Shown: positions 1 through 9,206, counted from the first letter of the stretch. The stretch is DNA of 64,000 nt from Nocardia iowensis (GCF_019222765.1 NZ_CP078145.1:8804001-8868000), one strand, 5' to 3'. Notes: a model not told the origin generated them from the letters alone. Translations and numbers: made by a program.

Positions 1-557
1 GTCTTGTCCGTGGTGTGCTCGAAGTAGACGCCCGGCGAGCGCACCAGTTGCGAGACGACGACGCGTTCGGTGCCGTTGATGATGAACGTGCCCTTGTCGG
101 TCATCATGGGGAAATCACCCATGAAGACCGTCTGGCTCTTGATCTCACCGGTGTTGTTGTTGATGAACTCCGCGGTGACGAACAACGGCGCCGCGTAGGT
201 CATGTCCTTGTCTTTACATTCCTCGATCGAGGCCTTGACCTCCTCGAAACGGGGTTCGGAGAGCGTCAGCGACATCGTCGCGGCGAAGTCCTCGATCGGG
301 CTGATCTCGTCGAGCACCTCCGCTAATCCGCCCGCGGCCGATTCGCCGCGCACCGCTGCCCGTTCGCGCCAGGCAGGCGCGCCGATCAGCCATTCGAACG
401 AATCGGTCTGGATCTCCAATAAGCCCGGAACATCCAGGGGCTCACGGAGTTTGGCGAATGAGACCCGCTTCGGCGCCCCAGCGATCGCACTATCGGCGGG
501 TATAGCGGCATTGCCCTTGGTCTGACTCGAGACTGCCAAGATGCGTCCTTCCAGCAC
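1..557 (-). CDS. rpoB: DNA-directed RNA polymerase beta subunit, N-terminal part (runs off the left edge)
   Basis: About the first 185 codons of RpoB. Reading leftward from 557 the protein begins [15 protein letters not shown] and continues with [46 protein letters not shown] and the very conserved [20 protein letters not shown] and [16 protein letters not shown] blocks of the bacterial beta protrusion domain. The start is a GTG at 557-555, in the same place as the usual VLEGRIL start of Corynebacteriales RpoB. The protein is the catalytic beta subunit of core RNA polymerase. The rest of the gene, including the rifampicin-resistance region, lies outside the window. Identification is secure; only the choice of start carries slight doubt. 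Confidence 0.97.
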   Translation of the reverse strand, partial: MLEGRILAVSSQTKGNAAIPADSAIAGAPKRVSFAKLREPLDVPGLLEIQTDSFEWLIGAPAWRERAAVRGESAAGGLAEVLDEISPIEDFAATMSLTLSEPRFEEVKASIEECKDKDMTYAAPLFVTAEFINNNTGEIKSQTVFMGDFPMMTDKGTFIINGTERVVVSQLVRSPGVYFEHTTDK

Positions 558-1074
558 CTCGCGCCGCCCACGCGTTCGCGCGGTCGTCACGGTATCTGCT
601 TGTCCTGTGGGCTGTATTCACATTGCGCGCCGACCGGACGCCGCCCGAACATGACTCGACAACAACGGGTAGCCGGTGACACGCAGACAGTGTCACTTTC
701 TACAGTCATTTCGTATTTCGAGAGTTGGACAGCACTCGCCCCGGTGCGAAGTCCTAAATTACACGCCAACTCGACCGATGTCGAGGGCATAAATAAAGAG
801 ACATCGCATTTCCCGATGCCTTCCTATATTGATAATGACATCCCAATACGCCATTCGTCAAGACTATTAGCGGTAATCCGCCAATGCATTCACACCGGCG
901 GTGCTGCCTGCACCTCGGGCGCGGCAGGCCTTCTCCGGCCTGGCCGCAACCAGTTCGTCGAGCGCGTCGAGGCAACGCCGCCCATCACTCTGGCCACATC
1001 ACCGGCGATGCCACGCGCGGTGGGCCCGCGTCGGCGTCGAATCCGCCTGCGGCTCCAGCCCATACAGTCACCGC
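558..1074. other. intergenic region, probable rpoB promoter and leader
   Basis: 517 bases without a convincing gene. Bases 700-880 are clearly AT-richer than their surroundings, with runs such as ATAAATAAAG near 790 and TATATTGATAATG near 826, which fits a long regulatory region for rpoB transcribed leftward. An inverted repeat at 676-696 is listed separately. I cannot place a -10/-35 pair with confidence. Confidence 0.5.
676..696. promoter_or_regulatory. inverted repeat GTGACAC-N7-GTGTCAC upstream of rpoB
   Basis: Perfect 7-bp arms at 676-682 and 690-696 with a 7-base spacer, about 120 bp upstream of the rpoB start. The symmetry and promoter location suggest a dimeric regulator site or an RNA hairpin in the leader. 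No particular regulator is recognised. Confidence 0.35.
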
Positions 1075-1902
1075 ATGGACAAGCGCACGATCCGCATTCT
1101 CGACGCCGCATATCGCCCGAGGGCAAAACTCTGGGACTCCGCGCTGGGCGAAAGCGTGGTCGACGAGAACGCGCTGCCTGCGGCGGATCGGGCGTACTTG
1201 GATTCCGTCGGCATCGTGGTCAACGACTTCGTGACCTGGGATCACGACGAACAGGTCGGGCGGGCGGCGAAGCTCGACTGGCGGCAGGTCGCCACCGCCT
1301 TCGTGGCCGGGGTCGGTGGCAGTGCGCGGCGCGGACTTCCGGTGCTCGACGGCTACGTGTGGTGTGCGAAGCTGCCCGAGCACAGCTACCGGACCATCCC
1401 CGAACTGCGCGCCTGCGGAATCTGCGGAGCGAACCAGAGCAACACCGTCGACCGGACCGAGCTGCGGCTCCGATTCTGGCAGGGCCAACCGTGGTCGAAT
1501 CTCATCGGTGCGACGATCAATCTCGCGGAGTTCGGCACGCTGGCGCCGATCACGCCGACACCGGAGGACCGCCAAGTGTTCGACGCGATGTTGGACGTGC
1601 TGTCCGCGGCGCCGGTCGAGGTGTCGCCCAGTGGCGCGGTCGTGCTGCTCGGACAGGCGAAGGTGATCCCGAAATCGAATGCGGGCCTTCGTTACCGCAT
1701 TTTGGAGGGGCTGGCCGACGTCGGTGTACTACCGCAGCCCGCGGTCGGCCTGCGCACAGATCTGTGGGTGGACGTCCAGGAACATTCCCGCGCTTGGGCC
1801 ACCCTCGGGCGTTCCCATCGCTCCGATGTTCCGATGCCTCTTGCCGCATGGAACGGGGCCCACGGTGTGGATCGACAACGAGCGGCCGAGCTGTTCGGAT
1901 AA
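1075..1902 (+). CDS. hypothetical protein with a paired-Cys (CGIC) motif
   Basis: 275 codons starting MDKRTIRILDAAYRPRAKLW. I chose ATG 1075 because the upstream part of the open frame is low-complexity and does not look coding. No signal peptide or membrane segment is visible, so it is probably cytoplasmic. The middle holds a Cys pair, RACGICGANQSN (around residue 120), followed by a Trp-rich stretch (RFWQGQPWSN), and another Cys lies about 20 residues earlier. Paired cysteines could bind zinc or form a redox pair, but no fold was recognised. It stands alone between the divergent rpoB promoter and the cutinase gene. Real gene by codon use; function unknown. Confidence 0.72.
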   Translation: MDKRTIRILDAAYRPRAKLWDSALGESVVDENALPAADRAYLDSVGIVVNDFVTWDHDEQVGRAAKLDWRQVATAFVAGVGGSARRGLPVLDGYVWCAKLPEHSYRTIPELRACGICGANQSNTVDRTELRLRFWQGQPWSNLIGATINLAEFGTLAPITPTPEDRQVFDAMLDVLSAAPVEVSPSGAVVLLGQAKVIPKSNAGLRYRILEGLADVGVLPQPAVGLRTDLWVDVQEHSRAWATLGRSHRSDVPMPLAAWNGAHGVDRQRAAELFG

Positions 1903-2108
1903 CTAATAGTTTCGCGCGCTAGCAAAATTCCCCGATGCCCCCATTTCCATGGGCAATGCCGACCGGGCGTGACCGAGCTGTGCTGTTCGTCGCCTTATGG
2001 ACCCGACAGCGTAACGCTCGCATCCCAATTCCCGACGTGTTTGGTGACGCATTGCCCGTCGGGGGGCTTTGTCCGTCCACTTGTTGGTTATGGAATGGGG
2101 ATCAGGAC

Positions 2109-3758
2109 ATGGCTTTTCGCGAGTTCTTCGCGCGACACCGTATCGCTTCGGCGGTCGCCGCACCGGCGGTGCTCGGAGTGGCGGCGGTCGTCGCCGCCTC
2201 GCTGGCGCTGACATCGACGCCGCAGACCAGAGATACACAGCTCACCACGTCCGTCACGGAGTGCAGGGACATGGTGACCATCTCGGTCGCCGGGCGCGGT
2301 GACACGCCAGTCGCGGGGACCACGAAACTACTGCTCGACGCCAACGGTAAAGAATTGCCCGCCGCGATGTCCGGTGATCACCAAAGCAAGTGGGTCGATC
2401 CGGTCGTCAACGCGCCGAACGGTGCCGTCGACCCCGACTCGTATGCCGCTGTGTACATCGCGTATCCGGCGAACATGGCCACTTATGAAGACGCCGTCAA
2501 CGCCGGTGCCGCCAATACCGAACAGGTGATGCGGGAGATCGCGCGGTCGTGCCCCGACACCAAGTTCTCGATCGTCGGATACAGCGAGGGCGCCGACGTC
2601 GTCCGCCGCGTCGCGATGAAGGTCGGGCATCAGGAAGCCGACAAAGACGGTGCGTACGGGATCGTCGATCCGAACAATGTCGTCGGTGTCGTCATCCTCG
2701 CCGACGCGGGCCGTTCGGCCGGAGACGGGCCGTTCATCGGCGCGAAGGATCCGCACGGCAATCCCGACGGCTTCGACCAGAAATATCAGAATGGCAAAAA
2801 CCCGACTCCGGGTAAGGGAGCGCTGCCGGGTACCGGCGGTGACTTCGGTGCGCTGAACGGCAAGATCGCATCGTTCTGCTCCGACGGCGATCTCACCTGC
2901 GCGGCACCGGAAAACATTTCGCTGCTGCAGTTGGTGGTCAATGTAGGCAGGCAGTTGAACGTCGACGCGCTGGAAAAGGACGGGCTCACCCCGGCGACCG
3001 GGCAGGACGTCGCCGTTGTCCTCAGCCGTATCGCACTCGCCGCACTCGCGGACATCCAGTCGCAGCCGAACTGGATGCAGAGTGACGAGACCTTCCTCCA
3101 GGTGCTGCTGAAGGTGTCGGATCCGGCCTACAAGCCGGGCCAGACGCCGAAGACCCCGGCAAAGGCGGACGCGATCGCGGCAGGCGACATGTCGCCGCTG
3201 GCCTACCTGCCGCAGAAGGTGCTGAACGAGATCATCGGTCTCATCGTCACGAACCAGAACACCATCCCGGTCGTCATGAGCGACCCGTACAAGCAGACCC
3301 TCGGCCCGAACCACAGCGGCCACCACTTCGACTACTGGCGTGACGCCGACCCAGCCAACGGAAAGCCACTGACCTCCGCCGAATACGCGGCAGCCTGGAT
3401 CACCCACCTGGCGAAGCAGGCGCAGGCAGGCAAGAAGGTCGACGCCACCGCCAAGCCGGCACCGGCCGAACTCGCCGCCGCCTACAAGGAAGTAGTGGCG
3501 ACCACCGCCGCACCGACCAAGACCCCCACCGCGTCCCCGACAACCACCAGCACCACCCCGAGCGGCACCACGACCACCACGCCCCCGGCGACCTCGATAC
3601 CGCCGACCACGACAGTCACTCCGGAGACCACAACCTCCCCGGCCCCGCCCTCGGTCACATCAACCGAGACCGCAACGCCGACCACCACCGCACCGCCCAC
3701 CACAACAACAGAATCGGCGGCCCCGACCACCACCAGCCCACCCACGGCCGCCAACTGA
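2109..3758 (+). CDS. secreted cutinase-family serine esterase with a Thr/Pro-rich C-terminal tail
   Basis: 549 residues. ATG 2109 follows a GGAATGGGG ribosome-binding stretch and opens a basic segment (MAFREFFARHRIA) and a hydrophobic segment to about residue 40, an export signal or signal anchor. The body is a cutinase fold: the nucleophile motif GYSEGA has Ser159, and the AVYIAYPAN strand and paired cysteines are typical. Such enzymes hydrolyse ester bonds of lipids or cutin-like polymers outside the cell or in the cell wall. From about residue 465 the protein becomes almost pure Thr/Pro/Ser/Ala (TTTSTTPSG, TTTTPPATS and similar), a low-complexity tail that may span the wall or be glycosylated. 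Family is secure, substrate unknown. A terminator follows directly. Confidence 0.87.
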   Translation: MAFREFFARHRIASAVAAPAVLGVAAVVAASLALTSTPQTRDTQLTTSVTECRDMVTISVAGRGDTPVAGTTKLLLDANGKELPAAMSGDHQSKWVDPVVNAPNGAVDPDSYAAVYIAYPANMATYEDAVNAGAANTEQVMREIARSCPDTKFSIVGYSEGADVVRRVAMKVGHQEADKDGAYGIVDPNNVVGVVILADAGRSAGDGPFIGAKDPHGNPDGFDQKYQNGKNPTPGKGALPGTGGDFGALNGKIASFCSDGDLTCAAPENISLLQLVVNVGRQLNVDALEKDGLTPATGQDVAVVLSRIALAALADIQSQPNWMQSDETFLQVLLKVSDPAYKPGQTPKTPAKADAIAAGDMSPLAYLPQKVLNEIIGLIVTNQNTIPVVMSDPYKQTLGPNHSGHHFDYWRDADPANGKPLTSAEYAAAWITHLAKQAQAGKKVDATAKPAPAELAAAYKEVVATTAAPTKTPTASPTTTSTTPSGTTTTTPPATSIPPTTTVTPETTTSPAPPSVTSTETATPTTTAPPTTTTESAAPTTTSPPTAAN

Positions 3759-3768
3759 CCGAAAACCC

Positions 3769-3810
3769 AAAGACCCTGCCCACCGCACTACGCGGCGGGC
3801 AGGGTCTTTT
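3769..3810. terminator. bidirectional rho-independent terminator
   Basis: The arms AGACCCTGCCC and GGGCAGGGTCT pair around a short loop containing ACTAC, with AAA before and TTTT after. It lies between the convergent cutinase gene and the leftward dehydrogenase gene, so it can serve both strands. Confidence 0.85.
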
Positions 3811-3823
3811 CGGCGACCAGGGG

Positions 3824-4969
3824 TCAGACGATGGCGTAAGGGTAGGCGGCGGCGCGGTGCTGGAAGGAGAGGATTCGAAGGTTTTGGACTCGGCCGTCAC
3901 GGATTTCTATTGCGCGGCGGACGGTTTCGTTGCCGTCCCAGGCGTCGGGACCGGCCATGACGATGGGGAGGTATTCGAGCAGGGCTTCGGAGTTTTCCCA
4001 GGTGGCCGAGTTCCACAGGAAGGAAGGGCTGTGGTCGACGGCGTAGTAGTGCAGGTCGTCGCCGATGGTGAACATGGGAGACACGAACGAGGTGGGCCGA
4101 GCCCATTCGAAGCCCATGCCTTCGTCGCAGGAGACGTCGACGAACAGGGTGCCGCGGGCGAACAGCGGTAGGTCCTCGTTCACCACGAACATCAGCGGTT
4201 CCTCGGTGTCCTGGAGGATGCAGTTGACGACCACGTCGTACTGGGCCAGCATCTCGGCAAGCGGCCCGGGTTCCGGCGCCTTGAGGGCGAGGGTTCGGCT
4301 GGGGTTGGCGGGGTCGCGCTCGAAATGCTGCATCCGGACGGACGCGAACGGCGAGGCGACGGCCGAGACGCTGCGCTGGGTCAGCACGGTGACGTCGCTG
4401 ATGCCGAGCGCGTTGAGCGCACGGACCGCCCCACGGGCGGTGGCGCCGAAGCTGATCACGGCCGCACGCATCCGGCGGCCGTAGTCGCCGCTGGATCCGC
4501 GCAGCTGTAGCGCGTGCAGGACGGAGCAGTAGCCGGCGAGTTCGTTGTTCTTGTGGAAGACGTGGACGCTGAAGTTGCCTTCCTTCGTCCAGTGGTTCAT
4601 CGCCTCCCAGGCGATCAGGGTGAGGCCACGGTCGACGGCCAGCTGGGTCATCCGCTCGTCCTGCACGCAGTGCGGCCACCCCCACACCACTTGGCCGGGG
4701 CGCAGATTCGCAAGGTCCTCGGGCAACGGCTTGGGCAACAACAGCACGTCGCATTCGGCGAACAGATCTTCGCGGGTGCGGTGCCCGCCGACCAGCGGGG
4801 CCAAGTGCTCGTCGGTATAGCCGAATCGGTCGCCGTAGCCGTGCTCGAGGAAGACGCGGTCGCGAAGCCCGGGATCGATCCGGTCGAGGTGCGCCGGATG
4901 GATGGCCAACCGGTGTTCGTCCTCCTTGCGGGAGGTCCCGACTACACCGATCGTTAGTTGCTTCACCAA
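3824..4969 (-). CDS. alanine dehydrogenase/PNT-family NAD(P)-dependent dehydrogenase, N5-(carboxyethyl)ornithine synthase-like
   Basis: 381 residues, starting MVKQLTIGVVGTSRKEDEHR. The N-terminus has the AlaDH/PNT signature (KEDEHRLAIHPAHLDRI) and a second block FLEHGYGDRFGYTDE. A Rossmann-like stretch follows at about residues 165-200 (AAVISFGATARGAVRALNALG). The length and the conserved WEAMNHW segment suggest the opine-type N5-(carboxyethyl)ornithine synthase/saccharopine-like branch, which couples an amino acid and a keto acid reductively, rather than true alanine dehydrogenase. Substrate is not determined. It is divergent from the arginase-family gene (124 bp apart); if the ornithine assignment holds, the two may share arginine/ornithine metabolism. 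Confidence 0.75.
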   Translation of the reverse strand: MVKQLTIGVVGTSRKEDEHRLAIHPAHLDRIDPGLRDRVFLEHGYGDRFGYTDEHLAPLVGGHRTREDLFAECDVLLLPKPLPEDLANLRPGQVVWGWPHCVQDERMTQLAVDRGLTLIAWEAMNHWTKEGNFSVHVFHKNNELAGYCSVLHALQLRGSSGDYGRRMRAAVISFGATARGAVRALNALGISDVTVLTQRSVSAVASPFASVRMQHFERDPANPSRTLALKAPEPGPLAEMLAQYDVVVNCILQDTEEPLMFVVNEDLPLFARGTLFVDVSCDEGMGFEWARPTSFVSPMFTIGDDLHYYAVDHSPSFLWNSATWENSEALLEYLPIVMAGPDAWDGNETVRRAIEIRDGRVQNLRILSFQHRAAAYPYAIV

Positions 4970-5092
4970 ATGAGTCTACGCGCCCGCGGCTGTCGAGGTC
5001 CGGCCACACCTGGCCTGGTCAGCGCCGCGATCACCGAATCGTCGCCGAATAATGGAGTGCCGCCCACCGGTCGCCGAATTAGGCTCGGGCCC

Positions 5093-5824
5093 ATGCGTTT
5101 TCTCGTCCCCTACCACCTCGACGAGCACAAGCCCGAGTTGGACCCGCCGATCATCCCCGATGCGGTGATCACGGCGGAGCTACCGAACGTCGACGACCCA
5201 TGGGCACGAATGGCCGTGCTGTACGACACGGTGGCGGAGCGAGTGGCGCAAGCGGTCCGCGAGGGCGACCGGCCGATCGTCGCGTCCGGCGACTGCACGA
5301 CGTCGCTCGGGATCGTGACCGGGTTGCAGCGGGCCGGGATCGACCCGGCGATCGTCTGGTTCGACGCACACGGCGACGTCCAGACGCTGGAGACGTCAAC
5401 GTCCGGTTACCTCGGCGGAATGCCACTGCGGATGCTCACCGGTTACGGGCGGCACCTGCTCGCCGATCGAATCGGCTTGCGCGACATCCCCGAAGAACGC
5501 GCCCTCCTGGTCGACGGCCGTGACCTCGATCCGCCGGAAGCGGAATATTTGCGGACGGCTCGAATCCTTCACCGCACGGTGCACGATCTCGGTGACCTGC
5601 CGGACGGTCCGCTCTACCTGCATCTCGACTGCGATGTGGTCGATCCCGGCGACCTGCCCGGACTGCTCTTCCCCGCACCGGACGGACCGAGCCTGCAAGC
5701 GGTCTCCGGTGCGGTGCGCAGCATTGTGGACACCGGCCGGGTGGCCGCCTTCGGCTTGGCCTGTACCTGGCACATCGGTCAGGGCAGTGCCGAACGCGTT
5801 CGCCCGCTGGTCGAATCTGTCTGA
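5093..5824 (+). CDS. arginase/agmatinase-family protein
   Basis: 243 residues from ATG 5093 (MRFLVPYHLDEHKPELD). Two ureohydrolase metal motifs are clear: DAHGD at residues 91-95 and DCDVVDP from Asp179. The first motif, usually GGDHS, reads SGDCTTS here with Cys68 where the family normally has a manganese-binding His. The family hydrolyses guanidino or related C-N bonds using two Mn ions. A Cys at that position occurs in some divergent members and may change metal content or substrate. It is divergent from the AlaDH/PNT-type dehydrogenase. Upstream reading frame without a ribosome-binding site was excluded. Confidence 0.82.
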   Translation: MRFLVPYHLDEHKPELDPPIIPDAVITAELPNVDDPWARMAVLYDTVAERVAQAVREGDRPIVASGDCTTSLGIVTGLQRAGIDPAIVWFDAHGDVQTLETSTSGYLGGMPLRMLTGYGRHLLADRIGLRDIPEERALLVDGRDLDPPEAEYLRTARILHRTVHDLGDLPDGPLYLHLDCDVVDPGDLPGLLFPAPDGPSLQAVSGAVRSIVDTGRVAAFGLACTWHIGQGSAERVRPLVESV

Positions 5825-5854
5825 GGCGTCGCTGTTCTCGACTGGGTAAGTGGC

Positions 5855-5871
5855 CTGGCCGCAGCGGCCAG
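5855..5871. promoter_or_regulatory. 17-bp palindrome CTGGCCGC-A-GCGGCCAG
   Basis: Perfect 8-bp arms around one central A, 31 bp after the arginase-like gene and about 120 bp before the transporter. It could be an operator or a tight hairpin; the 1-nt loop disfavours a stable RNA hairpin, so an operator is slightly preferred. Confidence 0.4.
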
Positions 5872-5989
5872 AAGTGGACCTGTCGGGTGATCCGACGTTC
5901 TGTATAAGCTCCCGGTTGATCGAAAGCGAGTGGAGCATGCCAGTTACCCGAATCTCCCCCATTGTGCTGTGCCGAGCGGTGGTCGCGCG

Positions 5990-6985
5990 ATGACGCAACG
6001 TGGGTGGGCACTGTTCCTGGCGATGGGCGTCATCTGGGGCGTGCCGTACGCGATGATCCGAATCGCGGTGGCGGACTTCGATCCGGTCGCGGTCGCGTTC
6101 GCCAGGACGTTGATCGGGGCGCTGGTGCTGTTGCCGATCGCGTTGTACACCAAGGCGCTCGGCCCGGTGTTCCGGCGGTGGCGGCCGTTGCTGCTGTACA
6201 CCGTCCTGGAGATCGTCGGGCCGTGGTGGTTCATCGGGTTCGCGGAGACCACGTTGAATAGTTCGACCGTCGGTTTGCTGATCGCGGCGGTGCCGTTGAT
6301 CGCGGTGGTGGCGGTGACCAAGCTCGGCGGCGACCGCTTCGACCGGGGACGGGTCACCGGGCTGATCGTCGGGTTTGCCGGGGTGGCCGCGCTGGTCGGT
6401 CTCGATATCGACCTGTCCAACCCCGCCGCCATGGCCGCGATCGGCCTGACCACCATCGGTTACGCGCTCGGCCCGATCGTCATCAACCGGTCGCTCGCCG
6501 ATTTGCCGCCGCTGGGTGTGGTGACCGCGTCCCTGATCGTCGCCTCGGTGATCTACGCGCCGTTCGCGGCATTGCGCAGGCCGACAAGCTATCCCGCCGA
6601 TGCGACGCTGTCCGTACTCGGCCTCGCGCTGCTCTGCACGGCCGTCGCGTTCCTGTTGTTCTTCGCGCTGATCTCCGAGGTTGGCCCGGCCCGCGCGACG
6701 GTCATCACCTACATCAATCCGGCGGTGGCGATCGTGCTCGGCGTGACGGCACTCGGCGAACCACTCACCGCGGGCATGGCGATCGGCTTCCCGCTGGTGA
6801 TCCTCGGCTCGATCCTCGGCACCGCCCGCAACCGGGAGAAGACACCGGAGGACGCGCTGTGCACCACCCCGGCCGCTCCCGAGGCGGCCGTCCAATTACC
6901 GGAGCGGCCGACGGCGGTCGACGACAGAACAGTGCTGCCGCCAACTCGTCCGGAGGCAGCGTCCGGGTCGTCGCGTACGCCCTAG
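5990..6985 (+). CDS. EamA (DMT-superfamily) membrane transporter
   Basis: 331 residues. I chose ATG 5990 (MTQRGWALFLAMGVIWG) because that sequence is the classic first helix of EamA proteins; upstream codons look non-coding. About ten hydrophobic segments follow as two EamA repeats, for example GLIVGFAGVAALVGLDIDL and VITYINPAVAIVLGVTALGEPL, the latter the typical last loop before helix 10. The last 50 residues are hydrophilic and Pro/Ala-rich, probably a cytoplasmic tail. The family exports small metabolites, amino acids or drugs; cargo cannot be predicted. Confidence 0.88.
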   Translation: MTQRGWALFLAMGVIWGVPYAMIRIAVADFDPVAVAFARTLIGALVLLPIALYTKALGPVFRRWRPLLLYTVLEIVGPWWFIGFAETTLNSSTVGLLIAAVPLIAVVAVTKLGGDRFDRGRVTGLIVGFAGVAALVGLDIDLSNPAAMAAIGLTTIGYALGPIVINRSLADLPPLGVVTASLIVASVIYAPFAALRRPTSYPADATLSVLGLALLCTAVAFLLFFALISEVGPARATVITYINPAVAIVLGVTALGEPLTAGMAIGFPLVILGSILGTARNREKTPEDALCTTPAAPEAAVQLPERPTAVDDRTVLPPTRPEAASGSSRTP

Positions 6986-7015
6986 CGACCTGGGTTCAGC
7001 ACGCGCCGGACAAGC

Positions 7016-7684
7016 ATGGATGATGTTGGGGTGGTTGACAATCGGAGCACCCCCGCCGACGTGGACATTACTCGCAACGCCTACGACGACATCGCGACCG
7101 TCTACGCGGAATTCACCGAGAACATTCTCGCCAGGCAACCGTACGATCGCGCGATGCTGGCCGTTTTCGCGGAACTCGTGCACGCCAACGGTTCCCGCAC
7201 GGTGGCCGACATCGGCTGCGGCCCTGGCCGCATCACCGCCCACCTGAACACCCTCGGCCTCGAGGCGTTCGGTATCGACCTGTCGCCGGAAATGATCACC
7301 CTCGCGCGGCGACGGTACCCGGAGCTGACGTTCACCGAGGGCGCGATGGAGCAACTGGCGCTGGGCGACGCCAGCGTCGGCGGGCTCGTCGCCTGGTATT
7401 CGACCATCCATCTGCCGCCCGAGCGACTTCCCCAGGTGTTGACCGAGTTCTATCGGGTAGTAGAAGAGGGAGGGCACGCGCTGCTGGGATTCCAGGCGAC
7501 CGACGCACCCGACACGGTAGAGGCGTTCGACCACAAGGTGACTCGCGCCTACCGGTGGTCGCCGGAACGGCTTGCCGGATTGTTGCGGGACGCCGGGTTC
7601 ACGGTGCGCTCGCAGCTGGTCCGGGAGCCGGACCCGGACGAACGTTTCCAGCAAGCCTACTTGCTGGTCACGAAGCTTCGCTGA
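7016..7684 (+). CDS. SAM-dependent methyltransferase (class I)
   Basis: 222 residues. SAM-binding motif I is VADIGCGPGRITAHL at about residues 62-76, followed by the acidic ribose-binding strand FGIDLSPEMI and the later FYRVVEEGGHALLGF strand, a standard class I order. N-terminal ITRNAYDDIATVYAEF resembles small-molecule or lipid methyltransferases. It starts 30 bp after the transporter in the same direction, so the two may be co-transcribed. Substrate unknown. Confidence 0.85.
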   Translation: MDDVGVVDNRSTPADVDITRNAYDDIATVYAEFTENILARQPYDRAMLAVFAELVHANGSRTVADIGCGPGRITAHLNTLGLEAFGIDLSPEMITLARRRYPELTFTEGAMEQLALGDASVGGLVAWYSTIHLPPERLPQVLTEFYRVVEEGGHALLGFQATDAPDTVEAFDHKVTRAYRWSPERLAGLLRDAGFTVRSQLVREPDPDERFQQAYLLVTKLR

Positions 7685-7818
7685 TTCGCACAGCAGAGGC
7701 CGTCCGGTCCAGGTAAGTTGATTGTGTCGCGCAGGATTCATGGCTGCGCGCGGGCCCGCCCGACAACGTGGTCGATTCGATTGCAACCACACCACTGTCG
7801 TCAGGGGGCGACCACACC

Positions 7819-9171
7819 ATGGAACTCCTCGCACCGATCGATGCCGTCTTCCTTCTCGCCGAATCCCGCGAACACCCGATGCACGTCGGCTCGTTGCAAC
7901 TGTTCGAGGCGCCCGAAGACGCCGGACCCGACTTTGCCCGCGTCACCCACGAAAAGTTGTTGGCCTGCAAGGACATCGACTCGACCTTCCGTAAGCGCCC
8001 GGCCACCCTTTTCGGCGCACCGCGAATGGCCTGGACCCGCGAAACCGACGTCGAACTGGGGTACCACGTACGCCGGTTGGCGGTGCCGCGTCCAGGTCGG
8101 ATGGACCAGTTGGTCGAACTCGCGTCCGTACTGCACAGCACGCTGCTCGATCGGCATCGTCCGCTGTGGGAGATCTACCTCATCGAGGGTCTCGCCGACG
8201 GCCGCTTCGGCGTCTACTCGAAGATGCACCACGCCCTGATCGACGGCGTCTCCGCGCAACGCGTGCTCCAGCGGACACTGACCAGCGAACCGACGGGTGA
8301 ATCCAGCGCCCCATGGAACCTGCCGAGGACACCGCGCAAAGACAACGCCGAGTCGCCTTCCATACTGCGCGGCGCGGCCCGAAACCTGTTGTCGGCGGCC
8401 GGATCCGGACCGGCGATGCTGCGGGTGGCCCGCGCCGCCCTGCTCCAGCAGCAGTTGACGCTGCCGTTCGAGGCGCCACGCACCATGTTCAACGTGCCCA
8501 TCGGCGGCGCCCGCCGCACCGTGGTCCGCTCGTGGCCGCTGGAACGGATCAAGCAGGTGAAGAAGGCCACCGGCTCGACCATCAACGACGTGGTGCTCAC
8601 CATGTCGTCCGGGGCCATGCGCTCCTACCTGGCCGAGCGAAACGCGTTGCCGGACAAGCCATTGATCGCCATGGTGCCGATGTCGCTGCGCTCGCCGGAC
8701 GACACCGAGACCAACGGTGTGAAGGTCGGCGCGGTGCTGTGCAATCTCGGCACCGATATCGCCGACCCGCTGGACCGACTGCGCGTGGTCAGCGATTCGA
8801 TGCGCAAGAGCAAGGACGTCTACAGCTCGCTGTCGAACACCCAGACGATGGCGCTGTCCGCACTGATGCTCAGCCCGCTCGCCCTCAGCCTGCTCCCCGG
8901 CCTCATCCCATTGACCAGCCCGGCGTTCAACATCGTCATCTCGAATGTGCCCGGCCCGCGCGAACCCATGTACTGGAACGGCGCCCGCCTCGACGCCACC
9001 TACCCGATGTCCATCCCGTTCGACGGCCAGGCCGTGAACATCACGCTGACCACCAATGCGGACAATCTCGACTTCGGCCTGGTCGGCTGCCGACGCAGCG
9101 TGCCCGAACTCGCCCGGCTGCTCGACCACCTGGAGAACGCGCTCACCGAGTTGGAGGAAGCCGCCGTCTGA
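7819..9171 (+). CDS. wax ester synthase/diacylglycerol acyltransferase (WS/DGAT, Tgs-type)
   Basis: 450 residues. ATG 7819 is preceded by AGGGGG at good spacing and gives MELLAPIDAVFLLAESREHPMHVG, a characteristic WS/DGAT beginning. The catalytic motif HHALIDG is at residues 137-143. The conserved INDVVLT, VPMSLR and NIVISNVPGP blocks follow in order. These enzymes transfer acyl groups from acyl-CoA to diacylglycerol or long-chain alcohols, making storage lipid. Actinobacteria carry many paralogues, so a specific gene name is not assigned. An upstream GTG (7768) is possible but less well supported. Confidence 0.92.
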   Translation: MELLAPIDAVFLLAESREHPMHVGSLQLFEAPEDAGPDFARVTHEKLLACKDIDSTFRKRPATLFGAPRMAWTRETDVELGYHVRRLAVPRPGRMDQLVELASVLHSTLLDRHRPLWEIYLIEGLADGRFGVYSKMHHALIDGVSAQRVLQRTLTSEPTGESSAPWNLPRTPRKDNAESPSILRGAARNLLSAAGSGPAMLRVARAALLQQQLTLPFEAPRTMFNVPIGGARRTVVRSWPLERIKQVKKATGSTINDVVLTMSSGAMRSYLAERNALPDKPLIAMVPMSLRSPDDTETNGVKVGAVLCNLGTDIADPLDRLRVVSDSMRKSKDVYSSLSNTQTMALSALMLSPLALSLLPGLIPLTSPAFNIVISNVPGPREPMYWNGARLDATYPMSIPFDGQAVNITLTTNADNLDFGLVGCRRSVPELARLLDHLENALTELEEAAV

Positions 9172-9192
9172 CGGAGCCATTCCGGGCAAAAC

Positions 9193-9206
9193 TAGAACGT
9201 GTTACT
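9193..9206. promoter_or_regulatory. KstR-like box 1 (CTAGAACGTGTTAC)
   Basis: The sequence starting at 9194 matches seven of the eight fixed positions of the known mycobacterial KstR consensus TNNAACNNGTTNNA. It is also the inverted copy (one mismatch in 14) of the element at 9331-9344. Located about 200 bp before the NMO gene. Confidence 0.45.

Noticed and set aside
600..1922. 440-codon open frame at 600-1922 (+)
   Set aside because: Arg/Ala/Gly-rich shadow frame overlapping the hypothetical gene at 1075-1902; no ribosome-binding site or family resemblance.
5396..6895. Long minus-strand open frame over the transporter
   Set aside because: High-GC shadow with Arg/Asp/Gln-rich composition; the plus strand has a clear EamA transporter and the arginase-like gene.
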